DNA of 64,000 bases from contig CM025855.1 in the NCBI GenBank assembly GCA_003952965.2, positions 16,540,460 through 16,604,459 of the forward strand. The letters run 5' to 3'. Numbering within the stretch: the stretch's first letter is position 1; each line of letters opens with the position of its first letter. The translations under genes were made by a program, and so were the position numbers. Below, one piece after another: positions 25,615 through 37,654 of this stretch. Under the pieces are notes generated by a model, which was given only the letters and a program-made list of their open reading frames with translations, searched no databases and had not been told where the DNA came from. The stretch comes from Morella rubra (taxonomy: Eukaryota; Streptophyta; Magnoliopsida; Fagales; Myricaceae).

Positions 25615-27326
25615 TGTACAAAATAGAAGAAATCACATGCTTGTGATGCACATGCAATTACTAAGAATTCTACTATTACAAGCTTAGCTAAGAAAGACTA
25701 TTGATTTCGTCTTGGTTTATCTGTATCTAGGGCAATTAAACTGCCCTCGTTATAGTACTTGTCCTGAAATTTTGAGTGATAGTTATTTGTCATCGAATGT
25801 TAGAATTTATACTTAACATTACTTGCTTGTGTTTTAATCCATTCCTCTTCTATGTTATTTCTGACGCATTTAAAGTCAACACTAATCCTTATTGGTGGAC
25901 AATATCTTCGAGAATCAGTTGTGTCCATATTAGATAAAACGGTATGAAATATTTTGGTATTTTTTTTGGTTCCTAATTTCATCCTCCATTCTTAATGTAC
26001 TTTAAGTTCTTACCTAGAAAAGAAACTCACGCCTAAAAAGGCATGTGGAACTTTTAAATTATTGGCCGGGAATGTCATTCGGATAGAAAGATCAAAATTG
26101 ATATAAATTAGCTGTGTGAACCACACCGGAAAATTGTAAGATTATTAAAATAGAAACAATAATTAATAATTAGCAATGAAAAGGAACAACTGTAGATGTC
26201 CATGGTTTAATATCCAATGAGTATCTCTGGAAGAGTTTGTGAATCAACCGGGCTAGCTTAGCCTTGATTCAAAAATGGTTAGAAATACGAATAAAAAACA
26301 AAAAAAATGAAATCAAGAGAGATCGGAATTTCGCACCAAAAATGCACAAAGCAATATTAATCAATATAACAGATTAATATTATATTGTACCCAATTATAT
26401 ATACATAATATATATATCCTGACAATAAAGTATCTAAATTATAAAATTTGTATAGATATATACCCATGAGGACAAGGGTATAGCTCAATTATACATGCAG
26501 CCATGCGGGAAATTTGAGGGGAGTCCATATAATCAAAAGAGTTGATTTTTATTTAGAAATCAATTACTTATTGTGTAGAATGTTCGACCTTCATTCCCTA
26601 TATAAAATTTATACTTAATTAAGTTGTCAAAATAGATGTGAAACCCGCACTTCCAAAAGCAATTTAAATCATTTCTGCCAGTTCGGTTGGACGTTGACTG
26701 ATCATTCCAAAAATTGCAGAAGTTCTACCAAGCTTGCTAGCTGGGAGTTCTGGGCACTCTGCCCAACGGGAGCAGTTTGAGCATCTATAATGCCAATGGA
26801 TTAGTTGGATAAGAAAGTCATGAGGAGGTAGGCATGTCAAAGAATGGAAACAAATAATTAAACAAACCCATGATGAAGCTAGCTAAGATTAATTGTTTTA
26901 ATTTATGTGTTGTGTACGGATGTATATAGGGATTCGAAATTGACAAAGCTTTTATATATATGAACAACTTCCCTGAATGATCTCTCCATCCGATCGAACT
27001 CAAAAAAGTAAGCCATGCCTTTTTAAGCGTGGATACCTTATTAGGCATTGAGGCTGATGATGGAGAACAAAAAACATTATTACTTAAGTTTTATCCAATG
27101 AGTACACGACTTCTGGATGATTTTCATGTACTCCACCAATACGGATTCTTAACTTTCATTGGGATAGAAACACCTTGATATAATTAATTAAACACTAAAA
27201 AAGACCGTGACATACAACATGACAGAGGAACTTTGTGCAAGATTGTTAACGTTCAATGGATCGTAAGGATAAGAAGCACGCATATTGATACATTATAATT
27301 CTCTCCACCCCAGCTCCATGTTTAAC
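25615..27326. other. Upstream region of the RNase gene, no gene seen
   Basis: This AT-rich 1.7-kb stretch lies between the CACTA terminus and the RNase promoter. No frame looks coding and it matches no repeat in this window. It is the natural place for regulatory sites of the RNase gene, but I cannot identify individual sites apart from the TATA box. Confidence 0.5.
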
Positions 27327-27334
27327 TATAAATA
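27327..27334 (+). promoter_or_regulatory. TATA box of the RNase gene
   Basis: TATAAATA lies 90 bp upstream of the ATG, in the context AACTATAAATACC. This is a typical plant distance, leaving a leader of about 55-65 bases. Confidence 0.7.
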
Positions 27335-27423
27335 CCATCCTTCTATGGCAAGAAACTACCACTCCCAATGCTCATAATAGGTACCAAACCAAAGACAGCT
27401 ATCCTAGGTATAGACACACAAAG

Positions 27424-28493
27424 ATGAATTCAACCTATTCTTTCTTCGTTAAGTTGGTCCTGGTCCAATGCTTAGTAATTGCTTGTGCATCACAAGTGTA
27501 TGATTTCTTCTATCTTGTACAACAGGTGAGTGTTATGTTTTTCGACACTTGATTCATAGTATATATAGCAACATCGATCTCCCGTTCCCTCTAACTACAC
27601 TAGAAGATTAATCTTTCATTTACGTTTCTGATACAGTGGCCAGGATCCTATTGTGACACCTCGCAAGGTTGTTGCTACCCAACAACAGGAAAACCTGCAA
27701 CGAACTTCAGTATCCATGGGCTTTGGCCAAATTACGACAACGGCTCGTACCCATCCAACTGCGATTCTAATGACCCTTTTGATCTCTCAGAGGTTAATGT
27801 TATTGCAGGGGTTTACTTGATAAATGTCATTTCTCTAAATTCGTATACGTCGCACACAATCAAATCCTTAACACCAATAGATACCAGGTGGTTATACAAT
27901 TAGAGTATATTTGTGTCTTGACTAAATTTGTTGTTTGTGATGTTATAGATCTCGGACCTGCAATCTAAAATGCAGGTAAGTTGGCCATCACTATCATGCC
28001 CAAGTAGCGACGATACAAGCTTTTGGTCACATGAATGGAATAAACACGGGACCTGCTCGGAGTCCGTCCTAACTGAACACGCATACTTTCAAGCAGTTCT
28101 TAATCTTAAAAGCAAAGCAAACGTCCTCCAAACTCTTAAAAATGCTGGTAATTGCCTTAGAATGTTTTTGTTTTAACTAACCAGATATCTTGGCTGGTCT
28201 AGTGAAACTTTTATAAATAGTTATGTTATAAAGCTTTCTAATCCGATGTGAGTTCCTAATGTTGCACAGGAATTCAACCAAATGGTGGATTTTACAGCCT
28301 AACTAGCATCAAGAGTGCTATAAAGGGAGGACTTGGGTACAATTCTTGGATAGAGTGCAATACTGATACATCGGGGAATTACCAACTCTATCAGATCTAT
28401 CTTTGTGTTGACTATTATGGCTCCAGCTTCATAGAATGTCCTGTGCTACCTACTGGGTATTGTGCCTCCAGCATTAAGTTCCCAACATTCTAG
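27424..28493 (+). CDS. S-like ribonuclease, RNase T2 family (intact, four exons)
   Basis: Exons are 27424-27525, 27637-27792, 27949-28147 and 28270-28493 (stop TAG). All introns are GT-AG (phases 0, 0, 1) and 111-156 bp long. They encode 226 residues without interruption. Residues 1 to about 23 (MNSTYSFFVKLVLVQCLVIA and on) form a signal peptide, so the enzyme is secreted or vacuolar. Both active-site motifs are intact: FSIHGLWPNY with His61, and FWSHEWNKHGTC with His114, Glu115 and His119. The ten mature cysteines (40, 46, 47, 76, 103, 122, 182, 198, 209, 217) suit five disulfides. The length and the C-terminal IKFPTF fit class I S-like RNases of the RNS1/RNase LE type, which degrade RNA and in other plants respond to phosphate lack, senescence or wounding. 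Possible N-glycosylation sites are Asn57 and Asn69. It is not obviously a self-incompatibility S-RNase. A partial relic lies at 35137. Confidence 0.95.
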
Positions 28494-28572
28494 AGTGCAG
28501 TAGAGGACTCCTAGGAAAACGCTCTTTTGATGGCACCTTGCCAAAACGATCGAGAGAAGAAATATAAATACG

Positions 28573-28578
28573 AATAAA
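28573..28578 (+). terminator. Poly(A) signal of the RNase gene
   Basis: AATAAA occurs 80 bases after the stop codon (context ACGAATAAAATAATAAGCC). It is followed by T-rich sequence with TTTTTGTAATGTC near 28652, as expected near a plant cleavage site. Confidence 0.55.
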
Positions 28579-28674
28579 ATAATAAGCCTTGCCTCGTTGA
28601 TCAATTTCGTTGTCTCATGGCAAAAAGAAACATTTGAAGTTCGTTTATAAACTTTTTGTAATGTCTATTTCAAT

Positions 28675-29315
28675 TTCCTTTATAAAGTTTTGATTTTTCA
28701 AAAGATTGTAATGTCTTTTTCAATTTTTCCTTAACAAAAAGGGCGCATTGGGACCACGACCACGGCCACAAACATCATTCTCTTTGTTTATTAAATGCTT
28801 TATTTATGTATTTGTGTTTTCTTTCAAATAAGGACTTTACTCTTGCCAAATATTATACGTTCGCTGATTTTAGTTTGTTCTCCTTTCCCACGTTTACTTT
28901 TTCAATTGGTGAGTGAAACTATTGGCGGTTCTTAGTCTTGTTTTGTTGTCTTCTATGATTTTTACATCATTTTGTAATTATTGACTTCTCGTCGCCCTTT
29001 TATTCTTTTATGAGAGGAAGTATGAATTTATGGTTTCTTTTAATTAATTATAACTTACACAGCCTAAATTTACCTACTAAAATCTAGCTTTCACACTACA
29101 ACATTTGGATGGAAAAATCCTTTCAAAGAAACACGAATACGTCCGGTGCACCGTCTGTCCCAACAAGTTCGTTACGGAAGGTTTTCCATATGGAAAATTT
29201 GTTCTGTCCCATCTAGTGCTCTTTTGGGACGGACTTATTTTCATCCCTAAATAATAAAATGTCAAACGGGTTAGAACGTTTGTCAGAAACCGTGTAGTTC
29301 GAACGTCCTTATATG
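28675..29315 (+). repeat. RNase 3'-flank duplication, copy 1
   Basis: The stretch from AGATTGTAATGTCTTTTTCA to TCGAACGTCCTTATATG recurs at about 35176-35815 with roughly 10-15% visible differences. Shared landmarks are GGCGCATTGGGACCA, ACGTTCGCTGATTTTAGT/TGCGTTCGCTGATTTTAAT and CATCCCTAAATAATAAA. It contains no ORF that I believe. Confidence 0.88.
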
Positions 29316-30105
29316 TTTTCATTGTGCTTTATACTTGTTTATTTAGTTTAGAGAGTCTTTCTTTATTATATACTTGTACCCATTTTTTACAAAACATTTC
29401 AGTATTGTTTGACACTTGGTCCTATTCGTGAGGGTAGAAGAAATCCCTTAGGTTGTTGGGATTTGTGAAGAGAGTTGAAGCGTGAGCTCGTGAAACACTT
29501 TGTGACTGTTACTTAGCACCCGAAAGCTATGGTGTGTCTACTGTTGGAGAATAGTGAAGAAAGCAAGGAAGTCAATATCCTTGGGATGGACGGAGGCAAA
29601 TATTAGTTGAACCACCTAAAAGTTCTAGTGTGATTTCTCTAACCATTACTCTCTTTTATTTGCATTATATTAGCGTGCGTGGGGCACTATTCTCTATTGA
29701 TTATTTATCTTGACTTATTATCGAAAAAGTTTTAATTTTTATTAAAATCAATTCGCCCCCCTCTTAGGTTGTCACATAGACTCACATAAGTCATTTATAT
29801 ACAAGTGTTATATATAAATATAAGTATAACGTACTGTTATATAGCATATATACAAATGTAAATATTGTATTTTAGTATTTTTTTTATCTTTAATTTATTT
29901 TTAAGTCATTTTAGTCATTTATTTCTTAAGTGATTTTCAGCTTTTGCTTTAAAACATTCTGACTCAAAGCTATAGTTTGTTTGAACGCGTTAATAAAGCA
30001 TAGCTGTTTATAGCAGTATAATTTAGTTCGAACTGTACACTAAACCGTTCAAAATGTGAATTTACACTAGAACGACGTCGTTAGCCAAACAACAACTATT
30101 CTTGC

Positions 30106-32799
30106 TATTGGAAATACGTCCTCAAAACTAGTTATTAGAATAATTATTGGGTATAATGTTGTAACATAAGATGTTACACAGTTATATTGTTAACTGAAAT
30201 TGTAGAAAAGCATGCCAATGATTAATGAATCAAAAGGCAGAAAATATGACTTTTCAATTCCTTGTTCACTTGACCGTTGTTCTAGACCAAGGTACATACT
30301 TTTGTACAAATAGGTCTACACTCGTTGTGCCTCTATTAAATAGGATGATGTATTTTGTCATTGAGGTAGTAACCTTAAGTAGACGAGTGAGTGCTTGTAA
30401 TAGTACATGCACTGAACGAGATCAAATATGAATACCTTTTGGAAGTGATCACTGATGTTGAGAAGGTATTCAGCATAATTATTTTATTGTATCCTTATAC
30501 CTGAGATGTTTATATAGGTTTGTCTGTTGTGTACTTGTGGTTTGACCGAATCATTTGGTGATGATCTTTCTAAGTCAAATATTTTAGGCAATGTTGGGTC
30601 TTGTACATGGTACATGAGCTTGTGTAAATGCTCAACAAGTATTAGCCCAAGGTTGTTTTGCAAAACAATCTATTTTTGATTTTGATGATAACAAATATTC
30701 TAAGTTTTGAAGACTTTTAGATTTTACATTGTCAATCAACTTATCTAAAAGATATATTTCAAAAGATCGTATTTTTCTATCTAAAATATTTCTAAGTGAA
30801 CTTGAACACCATTACACAAGTTGATAAGATCAATTTTTCATGTTGTAGGTGTTTAAAGAATTGATGGAATGGATTGGACACTTTCAAAGGGCTGAATTTT
30901 ATCTCCAGCATTGAATGTGTTGACACATTGAAGACAAGTGTTGACACATTACACTGATACCCTAGACAACATTTTCAGACTAAGTTTTAATGTGTCGACA
31001 CATTAAGGACTAGTGTCGACACATTGCACTGTCTCCCGAGAGCAAAATTTCAGACCTTTTTTGATGTGTCAACACATGCAGACTATGTGTCGACACATGT
31101 TGCGATGACACAGATTTTTCTGGAATGTCGTCAGCTCATTAAAAAGCTCTAAAATGACTTGGGTACCCTCCAATGGTACAATAAAGCTACTTGAAGACCG
31201 TTGAAGTCCTTTGGACTATTTATAGAATGAGATAGAGAGAGAAAGACCAGATTGCATCATCTAGAGAGAGAAATTGACAAATATAAAGAAATCATCTGTT
31301 GAATCCTTGAAGACCAAAACTTTCATTGTTGAATCTTGTTCTCTTGCTCATCATTGATGATCTAGCCTTCAAAGAGAGAGAATTTCTTGAAGAAGAGAAA
31401 AGGAACTTGCAAATATTCTTGCCCTAATTTCTAGAGAGAGAAAGTGCTTTGAAGAAGAGGGAAAACCGCATCTACCAAGAAAGCTTGTGGTCCCACCTGC
31501 CAAACTTTAGCTTTCCTTCAAGAATCTTGTCTTCTTGTACTCTATTGAGCTTTTCAGTACCTAATTCAGATTAGAGAGCTATTCCACAGGTTTTGAGCTT
31601 TTCATTGGCTTATTCGGCTTAGAGAGCCATTCATTGTTATTCCTTTATATCCATCTTTTGGAAAACACTTGAGTGTTGGTAAACACTTGTCCTACTTGTG
31701 AGAGTAGAAGAAATCCCTTGGGTTTTGGGATTTGTGAAAGAATTAAAGCGTGAGCTAGAAAAATATTTTGTAAAGGTTCCTTAGCACCCGGAAGCTAAGG
31801 TGTATTTGCTATTTGGAGCATAGTGAAGAAAGCCCAAGGAAGTCAATAGCCTTGGGGTGGACGTAGGCAAGTGTTGACTGAACCACCTAAAATTGCGGTG
31901 TCGTCTCTCTAACTCTATCTCTCTTACTATTCGGTACATATTCATATTTGTGGAGATTTATGCTTTATCATTTATTGCTTATATTTTGCTTAGCATTAAA
32001 CATATTCATATCTGCTTTTTTATTTGTTAAAGAGGGGTATTTTTCATATCTATATTTTTATAAAAAAGGAGTAAGTTTTTGATAAACCTAATTCACCCCC
32101 TCTCTTGAGTTGTTATTTAGACTCACAACAAGGAATCCACCAATCTCTTTGTGAGACAGTATGTTTAGTATATATGTATAGAATTGGACTAAAAAAGAAA
32201 TAATTGTCTTGTGTAAATTTTGTGAAATTGTTTTTCAATATATATATATTATATTTATTTGTGAAATTTTTTTAGAAATAATTTGAGAGTCCAACGAGTT
32301 ACAGATTGTGAATTAAGAATTATATGCGCTAAGGACTTAATCGGTGATATTATTCTGGTTCTATTAGCTCATGTGAAATATATTATGTTGGAAGGATAAA
32401 CAAACAAATAATTGTTAGCAAAAGGGAGTCCACGAAAGTCTCACTATCTTGGAGGTCAATCGTGATATATTAATGGATATGATCACAATTTGTAGAAGCC
32501 CATAAATTCGAGATACAGAATATAAGAGAGTTAAATAAAAATGTATTTTTCAAGATAATCCTACGGCCGAAATTTGAGATCCCTAAGGATCCCATTATAA
32601 AGATCTGAGTAAGCCATTATAAATAGCTCAAACTTCATTTGAGAAGGGAGAAGTAATTTTTACGTGAGAATCATTGTCTCTCTAGAAAAACTCTCTCTCT
32701 CTAGAGTTTTCTCTCTTAAGAATTATGTGCGTGGATCTAAAGGAGGCAGAACGCTTGGCTGCTTGATTTCAACGATCAAATTCTACTACGAATCATACA
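30106..32799 (+). mobile_element. Solo LTR, family C, carrying a nested LTR-B; TSD CTTGC/CTTGT
   Basis: The LTR starts TATTGGAAATACGTCCTCAA (usual start TGTTGG, second base changed) and ends with AATCATACA at 32799. The flanks are CTTGC (30101-30105) and CTTGT (32800-32804). The empty site is readable at about 5445-5475 (ATTCTTGCTTTATACTGAATG). Without the nested LTR-B and its duplicated 5-mer it is about 1.2 kb long. Confidence 0.85.
30640..32127 (+). mobile_element. Solo LTR, family B (copy 3), TSD ACAAG
   Basis: The 1,488-bp LTR starts TATTAGCCCAAGGTTGTTTT (usual TGTTAG) and ends with TTTAGACTCACA. ACAAG flanks it perfectly (30635-30639 and 32128-32132). It lies within the LTR-C copy. Palindromes of the TGTGTCGACACA type occur at about 30915-31100 on its sense strand, upstream of its expected TATA region near 31200. 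Confidence 0.93.
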
Positions 32800-33013
32800 C
32801 TTGTGTTTATAATCAACGTTCCAACGAGTTTGAACGGACTAGCGCAACCACATTGGAATGAATATCTCTAACGTAAAACGACATTATCATCAATAGATGA
32901 ACGTTCGAACTGAACACGTAGAGTTCAAACATATCTTATTTATTTTTTAAATAAATCATGTCAATTTCATGTCAATTTTAAAATATTTCGTAATATAAGT
33001 TTTCAAAAATTTG

Positions 33014-33656
33014 TGTAAGATTCGCAACGGAATTCTGGATCATTGAAATCAAGCAGCCCAAGCATTCTGCCTCCTTCAGATCCATGCACACAATTCTTGA
33101 GAGAGATAACTCTAGAGAGAGAGCTTTTAGAGAGAATGATTCTCACGAAACTGAACCCCCATTCTACTCAAATGAAGTCTGAGCAATTTATAATGGCTTA
33201 CTCAGAGCTTCTCCTATGCTTATGCATGGGATCTTTAGGGATCTCAAATCTTGGCTGTAGGATCATCATGAAAAACTCTTTTTCATTTTTTCATTTAACT
33301 CCCTTATATTCTGTATTCTGAATTTATGGGCTTCTACAAATTGTGATCATGTCCATTAACATATCATAATGGACCCTAAGATAGTGAGACTACTTTCATG
33401 AAATCCTTTTTGTAAACAATTAATTGTTTATTTATCATTCCACCATACTATATACCATAAGGACCGGAATAATATCACCGATTAAATCTTTAGCTCATGA
33501 ATTCTTAATTCACAATCTGTAACTCGTTGGACTCTCAAATTGTTTCTAAACAATTTCACAAATAAATATATAAACTATATATATCTTAATTTCGAAAAAT
33601 ATTTTCGCAAAAGTCCACTGGCCAGTGATTTATTTTTGAGTCCAACTCTATATATC
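33014..33656 (-). mobile_element. LTR-C fragment, truncated
   Basis: It begins TGTAAGATTCGCAACGGAAT, as the LTR at 5671 does. It continues through GGGATCTTTAGGGATCTCAA (33229) and CATGTCCATTAACATATCAT (33347). It breaks off near 33656, where CACTA-type sequence starts. Confidence 0.8.
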
Positions 33657-33659
33657 ATC

Positions 33660-35134
33660 AACAAAACAACAAGGTATAAGGGATAAATGTCCGCACGCAA
33701 AATAAGCCATCTGAACGGCTAATAAAACGACTTAGTTTAGTGAACAAACGTGTGCACTTTAGAATAACTCTCCGCAACAAAAATACTCCTAAAAAATAAA
33801 TTTTTAAACTGTGTGTATATGTTAAACAATACGACAGCGTATAACAGCTCACCGTCGGCACGGGACAAAGTCCCTATCCGAATGTCTGGTAAAAACGACG
33901 TAGTTCAAAACACGTAAACACAAGTACATATCTTAAACTAAACGACGGCGTATAAAGCCCAACGTCATCCGCATGACACACTAACTACATCCGCACGTTT
34001 GTATTAAAACGACAATGTTTAAAAAACTAACAGTAGAAAATTAAAAACTATCTGTCTGGACGACTTCAACCTGTCCGGACATGTCGTGGGAATGAAGACA
34101 GAGTCGATTCAGCCATAGCCGATCCCTCTCCCACCTCCAAAACTCCCACAAAACTGACACCAAACAACACAAAATTATAGCCAAACAATCCTACAACATT
34201 TGGCAATCTATATCAACACAAAAATTGACCATCAAACAACTGTGGTGGCCAGAAATCGTTTATTAAAATTTCTACATAAATAAATTAAAAAACATGATTT
34301 TTATGCCAAAACACCAAACAAAAACATGAGAAACGTACTTGGATACGAATAGCTCCATGAAATAGGACTAAAATGGAAGATTGTTGGACGATAAATGTGA
34401 ATGTAGGTCTAAGAAATGATAAAAATGGTGTAAAAACGTTTGCTGGTGTAATATGCCGTTCAAATAGCTTTTGTTCGACTTTAAAATCCATCTACACCAT
34501 TCGTATAGGTCGTTCATGTCGTGCAGACATTACCGTTTTCCACATGGACCAATCAGATTCCTATGCATTAAATTCCAAATCATGAACGGTTAGTAAAATC
34601 TGCTCGAAATGATGGCGTTCGGACGGTATAGGTCAATGCGGACGAGCAAACGTCTGGAACGCACAATGTGATGTTCCACCATTCGCTGAAATTATACCCA
34701 TAGGCGTCTAGAAGGGCTGGGATCTTGCGGCCATGCACAACTGTTCTAAACAGTCTTCTAAAAGAGACGCGTGTCAATCATGCGTGGGCTGTCCCATTCA
34801 TTCGAACATTTATGTTAGACTGTGCAAATGTGCATGCAGATTTTGTGATGATTTGACCTGCATCACTGATGGGTGACAATGGTGTTTTGTCACCCAAACG
34901 ATGTGTGCACGTCTTGACATACCTTTCGGACGCGTTTGCTGATGCTAACGAATGTTTTTAGTCACAAATATGTGACGTTTTGCCTTTCATCAACCCTGAA
35001 TACCGTGCAAATGGGTTTTAAGGATACCTTGCGTAACAAAATTTATTTCTTTGACAGAGAAGGGCATGATTTGGTAAAAAAATTTATTTTGACACCCAAA
35101 AATTTAACACCTAAGGTCAATTTTATTGTAGTGT
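33660..35134. mobile_element. CACTA-type fragment with one terminus
   Basis: The right end (AATTTTATTGTAGTG at 35120-35134) is the inverse of CACTACAATAAAATT. Nearby GTGACAA/GGTGTC motifs match the style of the 8.4-kb CACTA. Motifs such as GTCCGGACATG (34075), GTTCGGACGG (34618) and CCGCACG recur through the block. No transposase domain is visible. The left end is missing, so the element was truncated where it meets the LTR-C fragment. Its right end lies directly against RNase exon-2 sequence. Confidence 0.7.
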
Positions 35135-35136
35135 AA

Positions 35137-35815
35137 TAACCCTTTTGATCTCTCAGAGGTTAATGTCATTACAACAGATTGTAATGTCTATTTCAATTTT
35201 ATTTAACAAAAAGGCGCATTGGGACCATGACCACGACCACATACGTCATTTTTTGTCTATTAAATGCTTTTATTTTATGTATTTGTGTTTTCTTTTATAT
35301 AAGGACTTTCCTTTTGCCAAATATTATGCGTTCGCTGATTTTAATGTTTTCTTCTTTGCCACTTTTACTTTTTCAATTCTTCATATGTTAACTGACGGTG
35401 ATTGAAACTATTGGCATGCTTTCGTCCTGTTTTGTTCTCTTCTATGATTTTTGCTTCATTTTGTAATTTTTGAGTTCTCGTCGTCCTTCTCTTCTCCTAA
35501 ATAATTATGAGAGGCCGTATGAATTTATCGTTTCTTTTAATTATAACTTACAGAGCCCAAATTTACCTACGAAATCTAGCTCAAAAAACTTAGTTTTATT
35601 GGGTCGGTGAAATCCATTCAAAAAACACAAATACGTCTTGCACACCAACGGTCCCAGCAAGTCTATTACGAAAGGTTTTTTCGGATGAAAAATTTGTTCT
35701 GTTCTATAAAGTGCCCTTTCAGGACCGATTTATTTTCATCCCTAAATAATAAAGTGTTTGAACGGGCTATAGTGTTTGTCGGTAACCGTATAGTTCAATC
35801 GTCTTTGTACGTTTT
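35137..35815 (+). pseudogene. Relic of a second RNase T2 copy with its 3' flank
   Basis: ACCCTTTTGATCTCTCAGAG, then GTTAATGTCATT (35138-35170), equals the end of exon 2 and the start of intron 2 of the intact RNase gene (from 27774), with small changes. It then jumps to sequence equivalent to 28675 onwards, so the rest of intron 2, exons 3 and 4 and the early 3' UTR are deleted. The 5' side is replaced by the CACTA-type terminus at 35134. The flank matches the intact locus to about 35815. This remnant encodes nothing, but it shows that the RNase locus was once duplicated. Confidence 0.85.
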
Positions 35816-36054
35816 TCTAAAAGGATCAATCGTTATCCGACAATAAATTAAATGGTTCGATATCAAGATGACCCATTCTGAGCCATAATTCCTTTAACGT
35901 TTGATGCTTTTGATAATCGTTACAATGTAAATAGAAACATGTTCGATACTGTTCTAAATGTGTTGCAAAGTTCTACGAAATACGTTCAGGTTGTTTTGAG
36001 AATAACTCTTTGAACTATTTTTGTGCATTTAAGAATCACATTCAATAACGATAT

Positions 36055-36640
36055 TACTACATTTGACCAATTCATTTGGTAATGATCTTTTTAGGTCAAA
36101 TATTCCAAATAACGTTAAGTCTTGTACATAATAAATGAGTTGTATAAATCCTCAATAAGGAATCTATCAGTCTCTTGATGAGGCAGTATATGTGATATAT
36201 CTGTATAGGATTGGACTAGAATAGAAGCCATATGCCAATAGAATTTTGTGAAAATATTTTGTGAAATTAATATATATATATTTGTGAAATTATTTTGGAA
36301 ACAATCGAAAGTCCAATAGGTTATAGATTGTGAATTAAGAATTATATGGGTTAGGAACTTTATCGATGATATGATTGTGGTCTTATTACTCATGAAATAT
36401 AGATGGTTGAAGGATAAATAAACAAATAATTGTTAGCAGAGGGATTTCACAAATCAATCTCAAATACTCAGGGGTGAATTGTAATATATTATGGACATGA
36501 TTACAATAGTAGATAGTCTCAAATTTGAAATAAAAGAATATAAGAAATTAATGGAAAAAAGAGTTTTCCATGTGATTCTACGGCCTAGATATAAGATCCC
36601 TAACGATCCACACGCACCTATCATAGCTAGGGTTTTATTT
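36055..36640 (+). mobile_element. LTR-C fragment, plus orientation
   Basis: The sequence parallels 30550-30630 plus 32128-32640. Examples are CATTTGGTAATGATCTTTTT, GAATTAAGAATTATATGGGT (36332) and a TGATTCTACGGCC block near 36572. Both LTR ends are missing. Confidence 0.75.
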
Positions 36641-37654
36641 AAAATGATAGCTATGAGATAATCTATCGTAAGTTTTTGGGTTGGCCATCAGGACCTTAGA
36701 AAACCCTGTGACAGCTGTGAGTGTGGAAAGGAAAGAGGCAAAACATTTGGGCTAGTAAGTTATGAAATCAAAAGGTTCAAGATGTCAGATCAACAAGACC
36801 TGAAGATTGAAGAATCAATCACAGAGAAGATCAAGATTCTTTGTCAAGATCAAGTTAGTTAATTTTCGCAGGCAAACATTCACATCTCTGCCTTGGCAGC
36901 TAATTCTCCAATCTCCTTCCTCCCTAGTAACTGCTTTGGCATGCATCTTGATGTAGGAGAATAATTTGCATTTTGTAATGTAAAATTGACTTCTCAAACA
37001 TTTACGAAGAGTTGGTAGGAGTAATGATATATCATTGGAAAGCTTCTATGTCCCTAGTTTTAAACATACTTAACCTCGTACCATTTGAAGATTCTTATAG
37101 AAAGTTATAATGTTTTTACTTTGGAATGTTAGGATTGGCAAAAAACAGCAAATTTCTAAAGGGCATTTAATTTTTATTTTTTTTTTGTGTTGAAATTGTC
37201 TAGCCTTTATTATCTCTTTTTTTCTCGCTTGACCATGATGTACATGAACTTTATATATGAATGACAATCCAAAATAATCAAAAGAAATTTTGATTCAAAA
37301 AGATATAACGCTTGCAAGTGTCTCTTGCTTTGGAGTTGAGTGGCAATGTTAGCTACCGTTCAAGTCTTCACATTCTGAGGCACCTCCATTGAGTTGATCA
37401 TCGTTTGTCCATTCCGTCCTTATATTGAATTTTCTTTGCTTATCAACTAAATTACTTCAATTATTATTATAAATGTATTTAGTTGGCATAAACTTCATGT
37501 TTGTAGTTGTGTCATATTCCAGAAGATTCAAGAGTGAAAGCACTACATGGTTCAAGCATCTCAACAAGCAAATAAGTGTGTCTAGAATATGTGTAGTATG
37601 ACAGGAATCTGTCTGCTAGTTTGATAACATGAAGCTAGAGCACAGTATGTTTTA
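36641..37654. other. Gap with only a short repeat trace
   Basis: No coding region is visible. At 37366-37440 a short block (GAGGCACCTCCATTGAGTTG) matches 15925-15985, so it is a repeat scrap. The rest is not recognised. Confidence 0.45.

Larger units (their letters stand above)
29322..33656. repeat. Composite repeat unit, copy 2
   Basis: This block has the same order as 3402-6480. A partial LTR-B lies at 29322-29786 (TCATTGTGCTTTATACTTGT to TAGACTCACA). The AT-rich unit follows (29787-30105 and 32805-33013). An inverted LTR-C begins at 33014 at the same junction as in copy 1. In this copy the AT-rich unit is split by a solo LTR-C. Its right end is cut by CACTA-type sequence near 33656. Confidence 0.75.

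Noticed and set aside
27424-28493. Self-incompatibility S-RNase
   Set aside because: Three introns, ten cysteines and the IKFPTF end fit class I S-like RNases. No F-box gene is seen nearby.
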